Virus record (IMG/VR): IMGVR_UViG_3300030102_004431
Span: 1 to 38,419 of that record
Direction: 5' to 3' (one strand)
DNA length: 38,419 nucleotides
Source: a virus
Shown: positions 19,993 to 28,864 of the stretch, one piece after another
How positions within the stretch are numbered: the first letter of the stretch is position 1
Layout: each line of letters begins with the position of its first letter
Position numbers and translations under genes: made by a program
The notes under the pieces: generated by a model
Told to the model about the DNA's origin: nothing
Database searches by the model: none
The model's input: only the letters and a program-made list of their open reading frames with translations

Positions 19993-21375
19993 ATGGCTTA
20001 CCTTGGCAGCAAGCGCAGGTCCAGCGACTATAACGCTGTGATGAAGCAAGTCCGCAAGCCGGTGTTTGTCGACAACGCCCTACACCTCGGTGAGTTCACT
20101 GCTCAAGGCGTTGACAAAACCAAGGTCACGGTGCGGCAGCGTAAGGCTGCAAACTACCCTATTGCGACAGAGCGCACCTTCACCATCGAAGAGGGACAGG
20201 ACGAGATTACGCTCACGCACACTGGTGCACCGGGTCACTCGACGACCACCGCACGCTATGACGACACAGCACCCATGCTCTACAGCAGTGAAAAGCCATC
20301 GCAACGCCTACGCCTTGGCTCTGTTCTCAGCACCACCAACGGTCTACGCATGTCGGTGCGAAACAAGCGTGGTATGACGCTGAGCGAACTTGGCTTTGAG
20401 AGCGACAGCGGGCACGTTGCCTTCCCATGCGATGCTGGCTTAAGAACTACGGACATGGCGATGCGATTGGGACAGGACGTTGACTCACTCACATCGGTCA
20501 ACCTGACCGGTCCCCGCACTGCTCAGTCAGGTAACGCGCGCCGTCGTCACAGCACGACCTTCGTTGCGAAGAACTTCAAGGCCGTGAACCTGCTCACTGC
20601 GTTGCGTTTCCTCGGTCGGCACGACAACCGCGTTGCTTTGTTCGACCGCTTCGGCAACCTCATCTATGCTCCGTTCACTTACGGTGGACCCGGTCGCATC
20701 GTTGAGGCCAGTTTGCGCTCAGGCGGAGCCAACACTGACCCAACCGATGAAAGCGTCACCGCTGTGGTGGTTGTCGGCGTTCCCTTGGCTGTGAACGAGA
20801 GAGCCTTTGCCGAAGTGCGAGACTCAGAGCGAGAAAGCGGGCGTGGAGCCAACATCATCGAAGAACCGCAGCGCATCGAGGACTTCACCGTTAGCAGCAA
20901 CGAGGGCGCCCGTCGTGTCGCGCGTGCGGTGCTCAAGGCCAACAACCTGAGCGCTGGCAAGAAGACCAGCGCAGGCCATCCTGACGCATTCGATTTGCGA
21001 CCCGGTAGCGTCATCGAATATGAGAACGTCAAGCGTGTGTTGACTGAGGTAAGGCACCGCTTGAGTTCCAACGAATCTGACCTCGTTTTCCTCAATGTGG
21101 ACATCGGTATCGAGGGTGTGCTGCAGGGCATCAGTGAGGGTATAGGGGACGTCGACCTTGAGCCTGAGACGCAGGAGCAGGTGCGCGAACATGTGCTGTC
21201 ACTGTTCGGAGATGTCGAAATTCGCTCCATTGCCATCGTCACGCTTAGGGGGCATGGCGATTCAGGTATGCTTGTGGGGCGTGCTATGGGTCGTGGCATC
21301 ATCGGTGGCACGTCGTCATCACAGACCATTGGTGGTAGCAAGACGAAGGCCATTGTGTTGAGAGGTGACAACTGA
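19993..21375 (+). CDS. Putative baseplate hub / tail protein (gp44/protein D-like)
   Basis: GGGGTGA lies four bases before the ATG at 19993; a GTG at 19990 is also in frame. The 460-residue protein has a beta-rich first half and a middle with FDRFGNLIYAPF. A segment RRVARAVLKANN is followed by a DLRPGSVIEYE motif. Phage baseplate hub proteins of the Mu gp44/P2 gpD/VgrG type have a comparable pattern: a helix in which residues are re-indexed, then a loop stating where the definition is referenced. The C-terminus is Gly/Ser-rich (GRAMGRGIIGG). The two following genes overlap or abut it, as in baseplate clusters. The hub assignment rests on weak motif resemblance and context; a generic tail protein is the safe reading. 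Confidence 0.6.
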   Translation: MAYLGSKRRSSDYNAVMKQVRKPVFVDNALHLGEFTAQGVDKTKVTVRQRKAANYPIATERTFTIEEGQDEITLTHTGAPGHSTTTARYDDTAPMLYSSEKPSQRLRLGSVLSTTNGLRMSVRNKRGMTLSELGFESDSGHVAFPCDAGLRTTDMAMRLGQDVDSLTSVNLTGPRTAQSGNARRRHSTTFVAKNFKAVNLLTALRFLGRHDNRVALFDRFGNLIYAPFTYGGPGRIVEASLRSGGANTDPTDESVTAVVVVGVPLAVNERAFAEVRDSERESGRGANIIEEPQRIEDFTVSSNEGARRVARAVLKANNLSAGKKTSAGHPDAFDLRPGSVIEYENVKRVLTEVRHRLSSNESDLVFLNVDIGIEGVLQGISEGIGDVDLEPETQEQVREHVLSLFGDVEIRSIAIVTLRGHGDSGMLVGRAMGRGIIGGTSSSQTIGGSKTKAIVLRGDN

Positions 21376-21716
21376 TGCCAGTGAGCGACCGACTGAAGCG
21401 TATGCTGCTTGAAACCATTGAGTCCAACATTGATGAGATGGTCATCGGCTTTGATGGCACACCGTCAACCAGTCAGGACGGGGCTGCGGGGCGACCTGCC
21501 ATCGTCATCACACCCACAGTGCGTATCACCAGCGACAGCACTATTCTTGTCGAAGGCTTCATACCGGCGACCGAGTCATTCACGGACACGCTGAAGGAAG
21601 TCTTCGTTCAACTGCGCGGCACCAACCCCATCCCAATCGCTCGCCACACCATCGCTCCAATCTTCAAAACGACCGGCAACGAAATGCGGATTCAAGTCAT
21701 CATCGAGGTGAAGTGA
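21375..21716 (+). CDS. Small conserved-looking tail-module protein (113 aa)
   Basis: The ATG overlaps the stop of the upstream gene (TGATG) and GGTGA lies six bases upstream. The protein starts with a helix (DRLKRMLLETIESNIDEM) and continues as alternating strands, including TPTVRITSDSTILVEGFIP and a C-terminal MRIQVIIEVK strand. No family is recognised. Its place between the hub-like protein and the fibre suggests a baseplate or fibre-attachment component, which is inference from order alone. Confidence 0.65.
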   Translation: MPVSDRLKRMLLETIESNIDEMVIGFDGTPSTSQDGAAGRPAIVITPTVRITSDSTILVEGFIPATESFTDTLKEVFVQLRGTNPIPIARHTIAPIFKTTGNEMRIQVIIEVK

Positions 21717-21717
21717 C

Positions 21718-24387
21718 ATGGCAAACCCAATCTCAGGACACACAAAAGGCAGCAACGAGGGGCTTACCGATGGTGAGCATATCATCTCGCCCTCGCTGAC
21801 GAACATCTACGAGGGTCTGCATGGCAACGGTATTCTGTCGCCATATGACACGGCCTACACTGGTGCGAACCGCAACACACCTGCGTCCTTGCCCGGAGCC
21901 ATCAGTCAAGGTGCCAATGCTTCAAAGGTGACAGTCAAGGCGTTTGAGGCCATCATTGACGGCATCCTGTATGACTTCGGCGGAGGCTCTGATGTCACCA
22001 TCACGCTCGGCTCTACGGGCGACCACCTAAGCGGTGGCTCAACCACCAGCCTGACCAGTGGACAGGAGTGTCTGTTCATCATCATCGCGACTGCTGCCGG
22101 TGTGAAGTTCACTCAATCCAACATCATCACAACCGCTGTAGGCGCATACCCGTCTGTCACGGGCACTTCGGCTGCATACCTGACGGATGGCAAAGGAACG
22201 CAGAACCAGCAGTCGTTCGTGTTGGGGACGGTGCGTGCGACCAACTCAGGAGGCTCGACCGTTGGTCCGGGCATCCAAGCCCTCTCTGAGTTCAACGACA
22301 AGCGTGTATTCCTACGCCCAACACCTCTCTTCTTCTCGCCCGTGACCAAGGGTAACGTCGGCACTACGACGGGTATCAACAGCCACACAGCGCTTGCCGG
22401 TGCTCACACAGGCGAATCGGGTGACTTGGGTGATACGGGCGTGATTTGGCAGTCGTTTAACAGCGACAACGAGTCAATGCTGTATTACACTCGCAAGGAC
22501 AGCAGCAACCGCCACACTCACCTGCTTGGACCAACGAACATCAACGTTAGTAGCCCAAGCGGCAACCTGACGTTCACGTTCGACAGCGACCAAGTCTTCG
22601 TGTTGACGCCGAGCACGACCATCAACCTGAACCCCAGTGGCACGTTCCCACCGGGTCACACGGTCTTCGTGTCTGTGCCCAGCGGTAGCACCGTCACGTT
22701 CGACTCGACTGGTCTGAACTCAAGCGTGGTTGCGACTGAAGCCACCATGTTCGTCTATGACGGCTCGAACTGGAAGAAGGTCATGGTGAGCGGGACCATC
22801 AGCCCAGCCTCCAACGGAGCCAGTGGCCGCGTTCAACTGTCCGATGGCGCGGGTGGCTTCACCAGCGATGCTGCCTTATTTTTCACGGCAGGGACTCCTG
22901 ACACCCTGACCGTTGACGGGAAACTCAACGTCACCGGCTTGATTGACCCAACCGGTTTGGTCATTGACGAAAAGGCCAACGTCGCAGCCACAGGTCACAC
23001 TACCGCAGCAGGCAAAGGTCTGCTGTGGGTCAAGAACGATGCGCCAAATCGCCTCTATTTCACAGACGACGCTGGGACTGACAAGAAGGTCATTCATGCC
23101 ACGGACAGCGTCACTGAACTGAGCGACGTGAGCAGCGTTGGCTCCGGTGCCATCATCACTGGTTCCGAGCGTAGCAAATTGAGTGGCATCGCGACTTCCG
23201 CTACGGCGACAGCAGCGCCGGCAATTGAGGACAACAGCGGCACGCCTGCGTTTGCATCAGGCATCACGAAGGCCGAAGTGCTCACGCTCATCAACGTCGC
23301 TGACGGGGCGACTGCAAACGCAGGCACAGTCACGAGCGTCGCTACGACGGCACCCATCACGGGCGGCACCATTACGGGGTCGGGCACAATTGGCATCAGC
23401 GCCGCAACGACGAGCGCAGCAGGGTCAATGTCTGGTGCGGATAAAACCAAACTCGACGGTATCGAAGCAAACGCAACGGCTGACCAAACAAACGCCGAGA
23501 TTCGGGCTGCGGTCGAAGCAGCCACAGATTCCAATGTCTTCACCGACGCCGACCATACCAAATTGAACGGTATTGCTGCAAGCGCGACCGCATACGCAGA
23601 TGCAGACGCCATCGCTGCCGTTGAAGGAGAAGCAACATTGGCTTTGACGGGCGATGTTACCATTGCCGCAGGCAAAGGTCTGACTGTTGACGGAACTACC
23701 TTACACGTTGACGCTGCCAACGACCGAGTAGGCATCGGAACTGCTTCACCCGCTACCGCCTTGCACGTTGAGGGGTCAAATCACATCATCAGAGTCAAAG
23801 ACACGTCTGCCGGTGATAACGCCCTCACCCGCACAATGGGTGGACTTGAATTGTCTGCTGCGGGAATGAACACCACGTCGAAGTTCGGCGTCCCCATCAA
23901 GTTCATGTCCACGGACAGCGCTTTCACTACGGAAAACCCGAAGTTCTTGGCGGCGATTGTGCCTATCGCACGAGAGTCCTACACCGCCGACACCAAGGGT
24001 GGAATGGCTATCGGGTTCGCGGTGACGGCCAACACCGCCGGGGCTTCAACCGTCCCTCAAGTCAAAATGACCCTTGACTCAAACGGAAGGTTGGGTATCG
24101 GGACTGGCGGGCCACAGGCTCTTCTTCACGTCAATGGCGACGTCGAGTTTGACGGTGCAATCAACCACGACGGTAGCACGGTCGGCTTCTACGGCTCGAC
24201 GCCCGCGACTCAGCAGTCATCGTCTACCACGGCAAACCCTACATTGCCGTTGCTCACAGCAACGGCACCACCCGGACAGGGCGCTCTCTTTAGCGAGGTT
24301 CAGGCGGTTGCTACTCAAGTCGATGCGCTCATCACGCAGGTCGGTGAAATCAAAACGGCGTTGCAGAACTTGGGGCTGCTCTCTTGA
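21718..24387 (+). CDS. Tail fibre protein with collar-type repeats (889 aa)
   Basis: GGTGA lies six bases before the ATG, one base after the previous stop. The N-terminal ~200 residues are beta-rich and probably attach the fibre to the baseplate. From about residue 430 the protein has sequence common in marine phage fibres: GLLWVKNDAPNRLYFTDDAG, then three KLxGI(x)3-4AT collar-like repeats (bases about 23160-23600), then two copies of a GIGTxxPxxxLHV triple-beta-helix motif near residues 671 and 791. The C-terminus (VDALITQVGEIKTALQNLGLL) is a short coiled coil of the kind that trimerises fibres. Expected to be a trimeric receptor-binding fibre. No C-terminal S74 self-cleaving chaperone domain is visible. 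It is the last gene of the rightward block. Confidence 0.85.
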   Translation: MANPISGHTKGSNEGLTDGEHIISPSLTNIYEGLHGNGILSPYDTAYTGANRNTPASLPGAISQGANASKVTVKAFEAIIDGILYDFGGGSDVTITLGSTGDHLSGGSTTSLTSGQECLFIIIATAAGVKFTQSNIITTAVGAYPSVTGTSAAYLTDGKGTQNQQSFVLGTVRATNSGGSTVGPGIQALSEFNDKRVFLRPTPLFFSPVTKGNVGTTTGINSHTALAGAHTGESGDLGDTGVIWQSFNSDNESMLYYTRKDSSNRHTHLLGPTNINVSSPSGNLTFTFDSDQVFVLTPSTTINLNPSGTFPPGHTVFVSVPSGSTVTFDSTGLNSSVVATEATMFVYDGSNWKKVMVSGTISPASNGASGRVQLSDGAGGFTSDAALFFTAGTPDTLTVDGKLNVTGLIDPTGLVIDEKANVAATGHTTAAGKGLLWVKNDAPNRLYFTDDAGTDKKVIHATDSVTELSDVSSVGSGAIITGSERSKLSGIATSATATAAPAIEDNSGTPAFASGITKAEVLTLINVADGATANAGTVTSVATTAPITGGTITGSGTIGISAATTSAAGSMSGADKTKLDGIEANATADQTNAEIRAAVEAATDSNVFTDADHTKLNGIAASATAYADADAIAAVEGEATLALTGDVTIAAGKGLTVDGTTLHVDAANDRVGIGTASPATALHVEGSNHIIRVKDTSAGDNALTRTMGGLELSAAGMNTTSKFGVPIKFMSTDSAFTTENPKFLAAIVPIARESYTADTKGGMAIGFAVTANTAGASTVPQVKMTLDSNGRLGIGTGGPQALLHVNGDVEFDGAINHDGSTVGFYGSTPATQQSSSTTANPTLPLLTATAPPGQGALFSEVQAVATQVDALITQVGEIKTALQNLGLLS
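23162..23600 (+). repeat. Three collar-like repeats in the tail fibre gene
   Basis: Three related units encoding KLSGIATSATA, KLDGIEANATA and KLNGIAASATA begin near 23170, 23440 and 23555. Each is preceded by a charged S/D-(R/K/H)-(S/T)-K step. The spacing is uneven (about 270 and 115 bases), so this is a degenerate protein-level repeat rather than a tandem DNA repeat. Confidence 0.7.
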
Positions 24388-24388
24388 T

Positions 24389-24625
24389 TCAGAACCGCTT
24401 CTTGGCTGGTGTTGTGTTGGCTATCTTGTTGGTGTTGGTCTTTCCCTTGCTGCTCTTTGAGCGCTTGAAGACGCTGTCCACCCACAAGTGACCGCACTCC
24501 CTACACTGCCAAATCGAGATGCGCTCCTTGTCAGCATCAAGGAAACGACCGTTGATGCGACGAGGAATGTGACGGTGTCCGCACTGGCGGCAGACGACCT
24601 TCATACGGTCAAGGAGTCGGCCCAT
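24389..24625 (-). CDS. Zinc-ribbon protein (78 aa)
   Basis: Two CxxC pairs are present, Cys12/Cys15 and Cys41/Cys44, the second within WQCRECGHLW. They form one zinc ribbon of the kind found in archaeal transcription factors and many small viral regulators. The tail is rich in Lys, Ser and Thr and could bind nucleic acid. The start at 24625 is preferred because GGAAGGTTGA lies upstream; a second ATG at 24604 has no ribosome binding site. It is the last gene of the leftward block, seven bases beyond the thermosome stop, and its own stop is one base from that of the convergent tail fibre gene. Regulatory function is inference. Confidence 0.75.
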   Translation of the reverse strand: MGRLLDRMKVVCRQCGHRHIPRRINGRFLDADKERISIWQCRECGHLWVDSVFKRSKSSKGKTNTNKIANTTPAKKRF

Positions 24626-24631
24626 AGAGGG

Positions 24632-26143
24632 TCAACCTTCCTTGCGACCGATGATGTCGTCAATGCGCAGCATGGCGGTTGTGACCTCTGTTGCGGTCGT
24701 GATAGCGCTGCGGACGAGCGTTTCAGGCTCGTAGACGCGCCACTTAGCCATGTGAACGATACCGCCGTTGTGCACGTCAGGACCGTAGCCGTAGCCTTCG
24801 TGACGCATGGCGAGAACAGTGTCCAAACCTGAGTGTCCGGCGTTCTCAGCGATGGTGCTGGGAATGATTTCCAGCGCGTCAGCGAAAGCGTCAATCGCCA
24901 TCTGTCCTCGCCCACCGACCTCCGATGCACGGGAGCGTAGACGAGAAGCCAGTTCAAGGTAGGCGGTGCCGCCGCCGTAGCAGAGCCTGTCGCCGTTATG
25001 AATGAGCGAGACGACACCGAGGGCATCATCGAAGCCACGTTGCACCTCATCAAGTGTGGACTGTGTCGCACCAAACAGCACGAGTGTGGCCTCACTGGAG
25101 GCGATGTCGCTGGCCACGAAGAGGTAGTCCACGTCGTTATACCGGCGGCGGTCAACGACCGCTCTGCTAACGTCCATACCGTCCTCGGCCATATGGTAGG
25201 GCTTGGAGCCGAACTCATTTCCGAGGCGCTTCATGGTGCTCTCAGGCACGCGCCTGACGACGAAGATGTTGCGCTTTCGCAGGTATTGCACGACCGTGTC
25301 ATGCACACCGTCGCGCACGAACACGATGTCAGGCTGCGCTGCTTCGATGCGCTGTGCGGCCTCCAACAGATGCTCACGGCCTGCGTTCTTCACCGCGCCG
25401 TATGACGTAGCATCGACCTGCACCTGCACGTTTCCGTCTTGCTTCTGCTCTTCCAACCCGCTGTTGATGAGCAGAGCGGACAGCGATTCGGTGTCCGTGA
25501 ATTGACCGTCAGTAGTGACCACGTCTTTGTTGATGACGACGCCCTCAAACAGATAGGAGTCTTGCAGTGAGCCACCGGGAGCGGCCAGCACGCGCACGTC
25601 CTTGACATCACCAACGGCTTCAATCGTCTTGACGCAGAGTTCAGCCACAGCGTCTGTAGCAGCCTCCAACGACTTGCCCGTAATCGCCGTGCTTGCGATG
25701 TCCGTAAGTCGGGGAGAGTCAGTGCGTTTGCTACCTTTGCCGGAAACGTCGGGGAGCGTCTCCAATTGAGGAAGTTCCTCCAACACCATGCGCAGTGCGT
25801 CGCTGTAGCCACGTCCGATGATGTTGGGGTGTAGGCCCTTGTCGAAAAGCGTCTCTGCGTTGCTGAGCAACTGTCCTGCGAGCACCACACTGCTGGTCGT
25901 GCCGTCGTAGCAGTTCGTCTCCTGCACCTTGGCTACTTCAACCAGCATCTTCGCAGCCGGGTGAGCGCTATCGAGTTCGCGTAGAATGGTCGCACCGTCG
26001 TTCGTGACGATGACGTTGCCGCCACCGTCAACCATCATCTTGTCCATACCCATCGGGCCAAGCGTGGTCTTCACGGTCGCGACGACGCGCTTCGCTGCCT
26101 CGATGTTCAGTCGTTGTGCCTTGTGATTCGTGTTCTCTGTCAT
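24632..26143 (-). CDS. Group II chaperonin (thermosome subunit), 503 aa
   Basis: This is a thermosome/CCT-type ATP-driven folding chamber subunit (the family is about 540 residues, so it is slightly short). The ATP site is recognisable: TTLGPMGMDKMMVD at 26-39, VTNDGATIL with Asp49, and DGTT at 80-83. The residue before Asp80 is Tyr where group II chaperonins almost always have Gly (GDGTT). The C-terminal equatorial domain is present (GGGTAYLELASRL, AIDAFADALEIIP, ENAGHSGLDT, ATEVTTAMLRIDDII), although the usual VVDM segment is altered to IVHMAKWRV. The ATG overlaps the exonuclease stop (ATGA), with GAGGTGG upstream. It may fold large virion proteins such as the giant tail protein or replace host chaperonin subunits; that role is inferred. 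Confidence 0.93.
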   Translation of the reverse strand: MTENTNHKAQRLNIEAAKRVVATVKTTLGPMGMDKMMVDGGGNVIVTNDGATILRELDSAHPAAKMLVEVAKVQETNCYDGTTSSVVLAGQLLSNAETLFDKGLHPNIIGRGYSDALRMVLEELPQLETLPDVSGKGSKRTDSPRLTDIASTAITGKSLEAATDAVAELCVKTIEAVGDVKDVRVLAAPGGSLQDSYLFEGVVINKDVVTTDGQFTDTESLSALLINSGLEEQKQDGNVQVQVDATSYGAVKNAGREHLLEAAQRIEAAQPDIVFVRDGVHDTVVQYLRKRNIFVVRRVPESTMKRLGNEFGSKPYHMAEDGMDVSRAVVDRRRYNDVDYLFVASDIASSEATLVLFGATQSTLDEVQRGFDDALGVVSLIHNGDRLCYGGGTAYLELASRLRSRASEVGGRGQMAIDAFADALEIIPSTIAENAGHSGLDTVLAMRHEGYGYGPDVHNGGIVHMAKWRVYEPETLVRSAITTATEVTTAMLRIDDIIGRKEG

Positions 26144-26748
26144 TCCCAGTCCACCTCAATTTCAATCAGAGAGCCATCCTCCAGTGAACGGCTCTTGACA
26201 ATCCCGTGCTCCTGCCCGTGACGGTAGAGGTCATAGGTCAATTGAGCGTCTTTGAGACAATATTCGGCCACCTCAAGGTAGCGTCCCGCACGCCATGCTT
26301 CGGGCGCGTCAGCGCTTGTCATGCTCTTACCCAAGTCAAGCGTGTTGCGGCACAGCATCTCAAGGCTGGTCGCAACATCGTTCCCACCTGTCGCCTTGGA
26401 GACGAGCAGTTTCGTGTCGATGACGCTGTCGGCCTTACCGATGAGGTCACCTGCTGTCCAGCAATCCAACGCCGCGCTCAGGACAGGCAAGTCGAACTTG
26501 CGAATGTTGTGTCCGAGCACCTTCCCACCTTCATCGAGGTGCTTCTGCAAGTGGTCGCCAAGCGTGCGAGGGTGCAGTTCGTGCACCGTAGCCGCAGCCA
26601 TGTCGATGTCTTGCTTGCTGAAGACGTTGCCCGATTGACCGTCCCACGTCGCCACCACAGTCGGCTCAAACAACGAGTGTTTGTCCCACCCGCCAATCTC
26701 GTAGGAGTAGTTACCAGTCTCGATGTCGAGAGCCATAATGCCACTCAT
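26140..26748 (-). CDS. DnaQ-like 3'-5' exonuclease (202 aa)
   Basis: All exonuclease motifs of the RNase H-like DEDDy group are visible: ExoI ALDIETG (Asp8, Glu10), ExoII GHNIRKFDLP, and ExoIII YCLKDAQLTYDL (YxxxD). It therefore probably removes nucleotides from DNA 3' ends with two metal ions. As a stand-alone enzyme it could proofread for the viral polymerase, whose own ExoII motif is altered. The ATG overlaps the helicase stop (ATGA) and GAGGAGG is seven bases upstream. An internal ATG four codons in, directly before ALDIETG, is an alternative start. Confidence 0.85.
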   Translation of the reverse strand: MSGIMALDIETGNYSYEIGGWDKHSLFEPTVVATWDGQSGNVFSKQDIDMAAATVHELHPRTLGDHLQKHLDEGGKVLGHNIRKFDLPVLSAALDCWTAGDLIGKADSVIDTKLLVSKATGGNDVATSLEMLCRNTLDLGKSMTSADAPEAWRAGRYLEVAEYCLKDAQLTYDLYRHGQEHGIVKSRSLEDGSLIEIEVDWE

Positions 26749-28154
26749 GCGACTGCCTCCTCTTTCAGACGTAGATAGACCTGCCGCCCGTCCTTGGCGA
26801 CATCAAACTGATGTGCTGCCCAGTCGTTGAACTTCTTGAAGGCTGTTGGTTTTGTGACATGTTGATTGACCATGAAGAGGTCCAACATGGCCGCCTTCTT
26901 GCGCCAGCCCTCACCTCGCTTGTCCAGTTCGACGGGCGAAGTGGCGTTATAGACGTCCAACCACTCCTTCCAGTTGGCAGCCTTCTCAGCCTTCTTGGCA
27001 CCGACTTCGACTTCACCCTCCAACCACTGAATCAGGTTCTTGAACAGGTCATACAGAATGTCCTTGGCCATGTCGACGTGCCTACCCGTCACCGTCCATG
27101 TATTGTCCATGAGCGCCATGTGTGTGGCGAGGATGACGGTGTAGTTCTCCATCGCGGGCACGAAGGACGCGACCACATCAGAAATGGTGAAGTCGAGATT
27201 GTCGAGCAGGCTGTAATAGTCGTCAATCGCATCGTCTGCGGCTGCGTAGAACGAGTCGTCGGCGCTGAACATGTCGAACATGATGTCCTGCAGAATGTCC
27301 TCTTGGTCTTCGCGGTCCATCTCGTCCCACTCGGTGAACGTCGTCTCGGAGAGGTTCAGCACACGGTCGCGTAGCCGCTTCTCCAAGTCGGTGAAATACG
27401 TCACGATGTCGTCATAGGAAACCTCGCTTGGCTTCGGCTTGGTGAACGCCCTACGCACACGGCGGCGACTCACCTTCTTGCGACGGTCTGTGTCCCAGTG
27501 TGCCCAGTAAAGTAGCACACGCTGGAAGATACCTTTGGTCAGCACGTATTCCTTCACGCCCTTGGGCGGGAACGTCGTAATCCACATGGACGCCAGCGAC
27601 TCTGTCTCGATGGTGCGACCGCTCAGGTGCTTCACCAGTTTGTTGCTGTTGCTCCCGATTGGGTTGCACGCTGACTGCAGGTAGAGCACCGTCTCCTGAC
27701 TATGCTTACCGGGGTTGAGGATGATGGACCCCTCGTCAAAGTTCAACGCCTTCTGACCACCGAGCATGCCTTCCGTTTCGACTGTGATTTGCTCCTTCTT
27801 GCCATCGTCGTTGACGATGGTTTCTGTAGCCGTGCCGCCCACAAGCCCAGCGTCAGAGCCTGTGGTGTAAGCGACCGTCTCCAAGCCGACGTCATCCATC
27901 ACGTCACCGATGAACTCCCATGCGATGGATTTGCCAGTTCTCGATGGTTGAATCCAAAACATGTGGACGCGAGGGTCGAGGTGTGTCTCATCCCAGTAGA
28001 TGCGTAGGTATGGAGCAGCAATCTGCCCTTGGATGAAAAAGAACGACAGCATCGCTGGAATGTCGTTGTCAATGCTGACTTTGCTGAACTGCTCAATGTA
28101 GCCCCGCATGAAGTCGTTGTTCTGCACGATGTCGTAGCCTTCTGCCTTTCTCAT
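26745..28154 (-). CDS. AAA+/P-loop ATPase, candidate replicative helicase (469 aa)
   Basis: A P-loop is seen as IQPSRTGKS (residues 68-76, matching GxxxxGK with the first Gly replaced by Pro). Walker B is ALNFDEG with Asp140-Glu141. A WITTFPP segment near 191-196 fits sensor 1, and KGIFQRVLLYW with Arg212 fits the position where MCM-like and DUF3987-like helicases carry an arginine finger. The C-terminal ~150 residues are helical, with a possible winged-helix end. Its place among primase, polymerase and nuclease genes, with no other helicase in the window, makes a replicative helicase likely. Whether it is MCM-related or DUF3987-related cannot be settled by eye. The ATG overlaps the nuclease stop (ATGA), with AGGAGAGG upstream. 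Confidence 0.75.
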   Translation of the reverse strand: MRKAEGYDIVQNNDFMRGYIEQFSKVSIDNDIPAMLSFFFIQGQIAAPYLRIYWDETHLDPRVHMFWIQPSRTGKSIAWEFIGDVMDDVGLETVAYTTGSDAGLVGGTATETIVNDDGKKEQITVETEGMLGGQKALNFDEGSIILNPGKHSQETVLYLQSACNPIGSNSNKLVKHLSGRTIETESLASMWITTFPPKGVKEYVLTKGIFQRVLLYWAHWDTDRRKKVSRRRVRRAFTKPKPSEVSYDDIVTYFTDLEKRLRDRVLNLSETTFTEWDEMDREDQEDILQDIMFDMFSADDSFYAAADDAIDDYYSLLDNLDFTISDVVASFVPAMENYTVILATHMALMDNTWTVTGRHVDMAKDILYDLFKNLIQWLEGEVEVGAKKAEKAANWKEWLDVYNATSPVELDKRGEGWRKKAAMLDLFMVNQHVTKPTAFKKFNDWAAHQFDVAKDGRQVYLRLKEEAVA

Positions 28155-28864
28155 GTTCTTCCTCTCCTGACTGTTTGCTGTAGTCGAACTTCCTCTTCGC
28201 TGCTGAGGACCTCGATAATCATTGCCCTCTTCTTGTCACCAAGTCCCTTGACCTGCTTCAGTGAGGCTGGATGCAGCATCTCTTCGATGCTACCGCACTT
28301 GTCCAATAAGCGGTCGGCCAAGTCAGGCCCGATACCGGGCATGGCGAGCAGAACGTCCTTGCGAACGTCGTTGGTTGAGACACGGCGGATGGCGCGTGCG
28401 CCATGTGCGCTCGCAGGCTTGTGCAGTTTGTCGTGAAGTTTCACGACGAATAGGGACGCCTCGCTGACGTTGGCAGTGTAGAACACCTGACAGTCAAAGT
28501 CTGCCATGATGCGCGCAATCGTGCCGGTCAGTTCGCTCTGAATGCGACTGTAGGTCAAACGCTTGCGGGGGTTCTTGTTCTTGGCCATGGCCAAGTATTT
28601 GTCAATGCCTCCGTGGATGAGCAGGAAGAAGCGTTCGTGGTTTGCATCCATGTTCTCCAACTGACGCCATAGGTGCCCACTGTGACTGGACTGGAACAGG
28701 TCGGTGATGCTCTTGGCCTCGACACAAGACCGGCCCAGCAGGTAGTCCCCCACCACCAGTCGCTGTCTGACAACGGCAAGACCGGCTTTGTTCGCCTTAC
28801 GCTCCACAGCGTCGCACAAAGGGCCACGCTCGTTGCTGTCAATGATGAGGTCAGGTTTTGGCAA
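28151..28864 (-). CDS. XPF/ERCC4-type structure-specific nuclease with HhH domain (237 aa)
   Basis: From a TTG start the protein begins MPKPDLIIDSNERG, the first strand and acid of the ERCC4 nuclease fold (Asp9, Glu12). The metal site continues with VVGDYLLG (Asp40) and VEAKSITDL (Glu49, Lys51, Asp55). The usual ERKxxxD motif has Ala in place of Arg. Residues about 170-222 hold a tandem helix-hairpin-helix (MPGIGPDLADRLL, VKGLGDKKRAMI). This is the layout and size of the short, helicase-free crenarchaeal XPF nucleases that cut branched DNA. No clear PCNA-binding motif is seen at the C-terminus. The frame is open 58 codons further upstream, but that part overlaps a cysteine-rich gene and reads as non-protein-like, and a strong ribosome binding site sits six bases before the TTG. 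Confidence 0.88.
   Translation of the reverse strand: MPKPDLIIDSNERGPLCDAVERKANKAGLAVVRQRLVVGDYLLGRSCVEAKSITDLFQSSHSGHLWRQLENMDANHERFFLLIHGGIDKYLAMAKNKNPRKRLTYSRIQSELTGTIARIMADFDCQVFYTANVSEASLFVVKLHDKLHKPASAHGARAIRRVSTNDVRKDVLLAMPGIGPDLADRLLDKCGSIEEMLHPASLKQVKGLGDKKRAMIIEVLSSEEEVRLQQTVRRGRT

Noticed and set aside
20679-21371. 230-codon open frame on the minus strand opposite the hub-like gene
   Set aside because: Ser/Pro/Thr-rich shadow with no start signal, inside the rightward operon.
23094-23735. 213-codon Ala/Val-rich open frame on the minus strand opposite the tail fibre gene
   Set aside because: It is the reverse reading of the Ala/Thr-rich collar repeats; no ribosome binding site.
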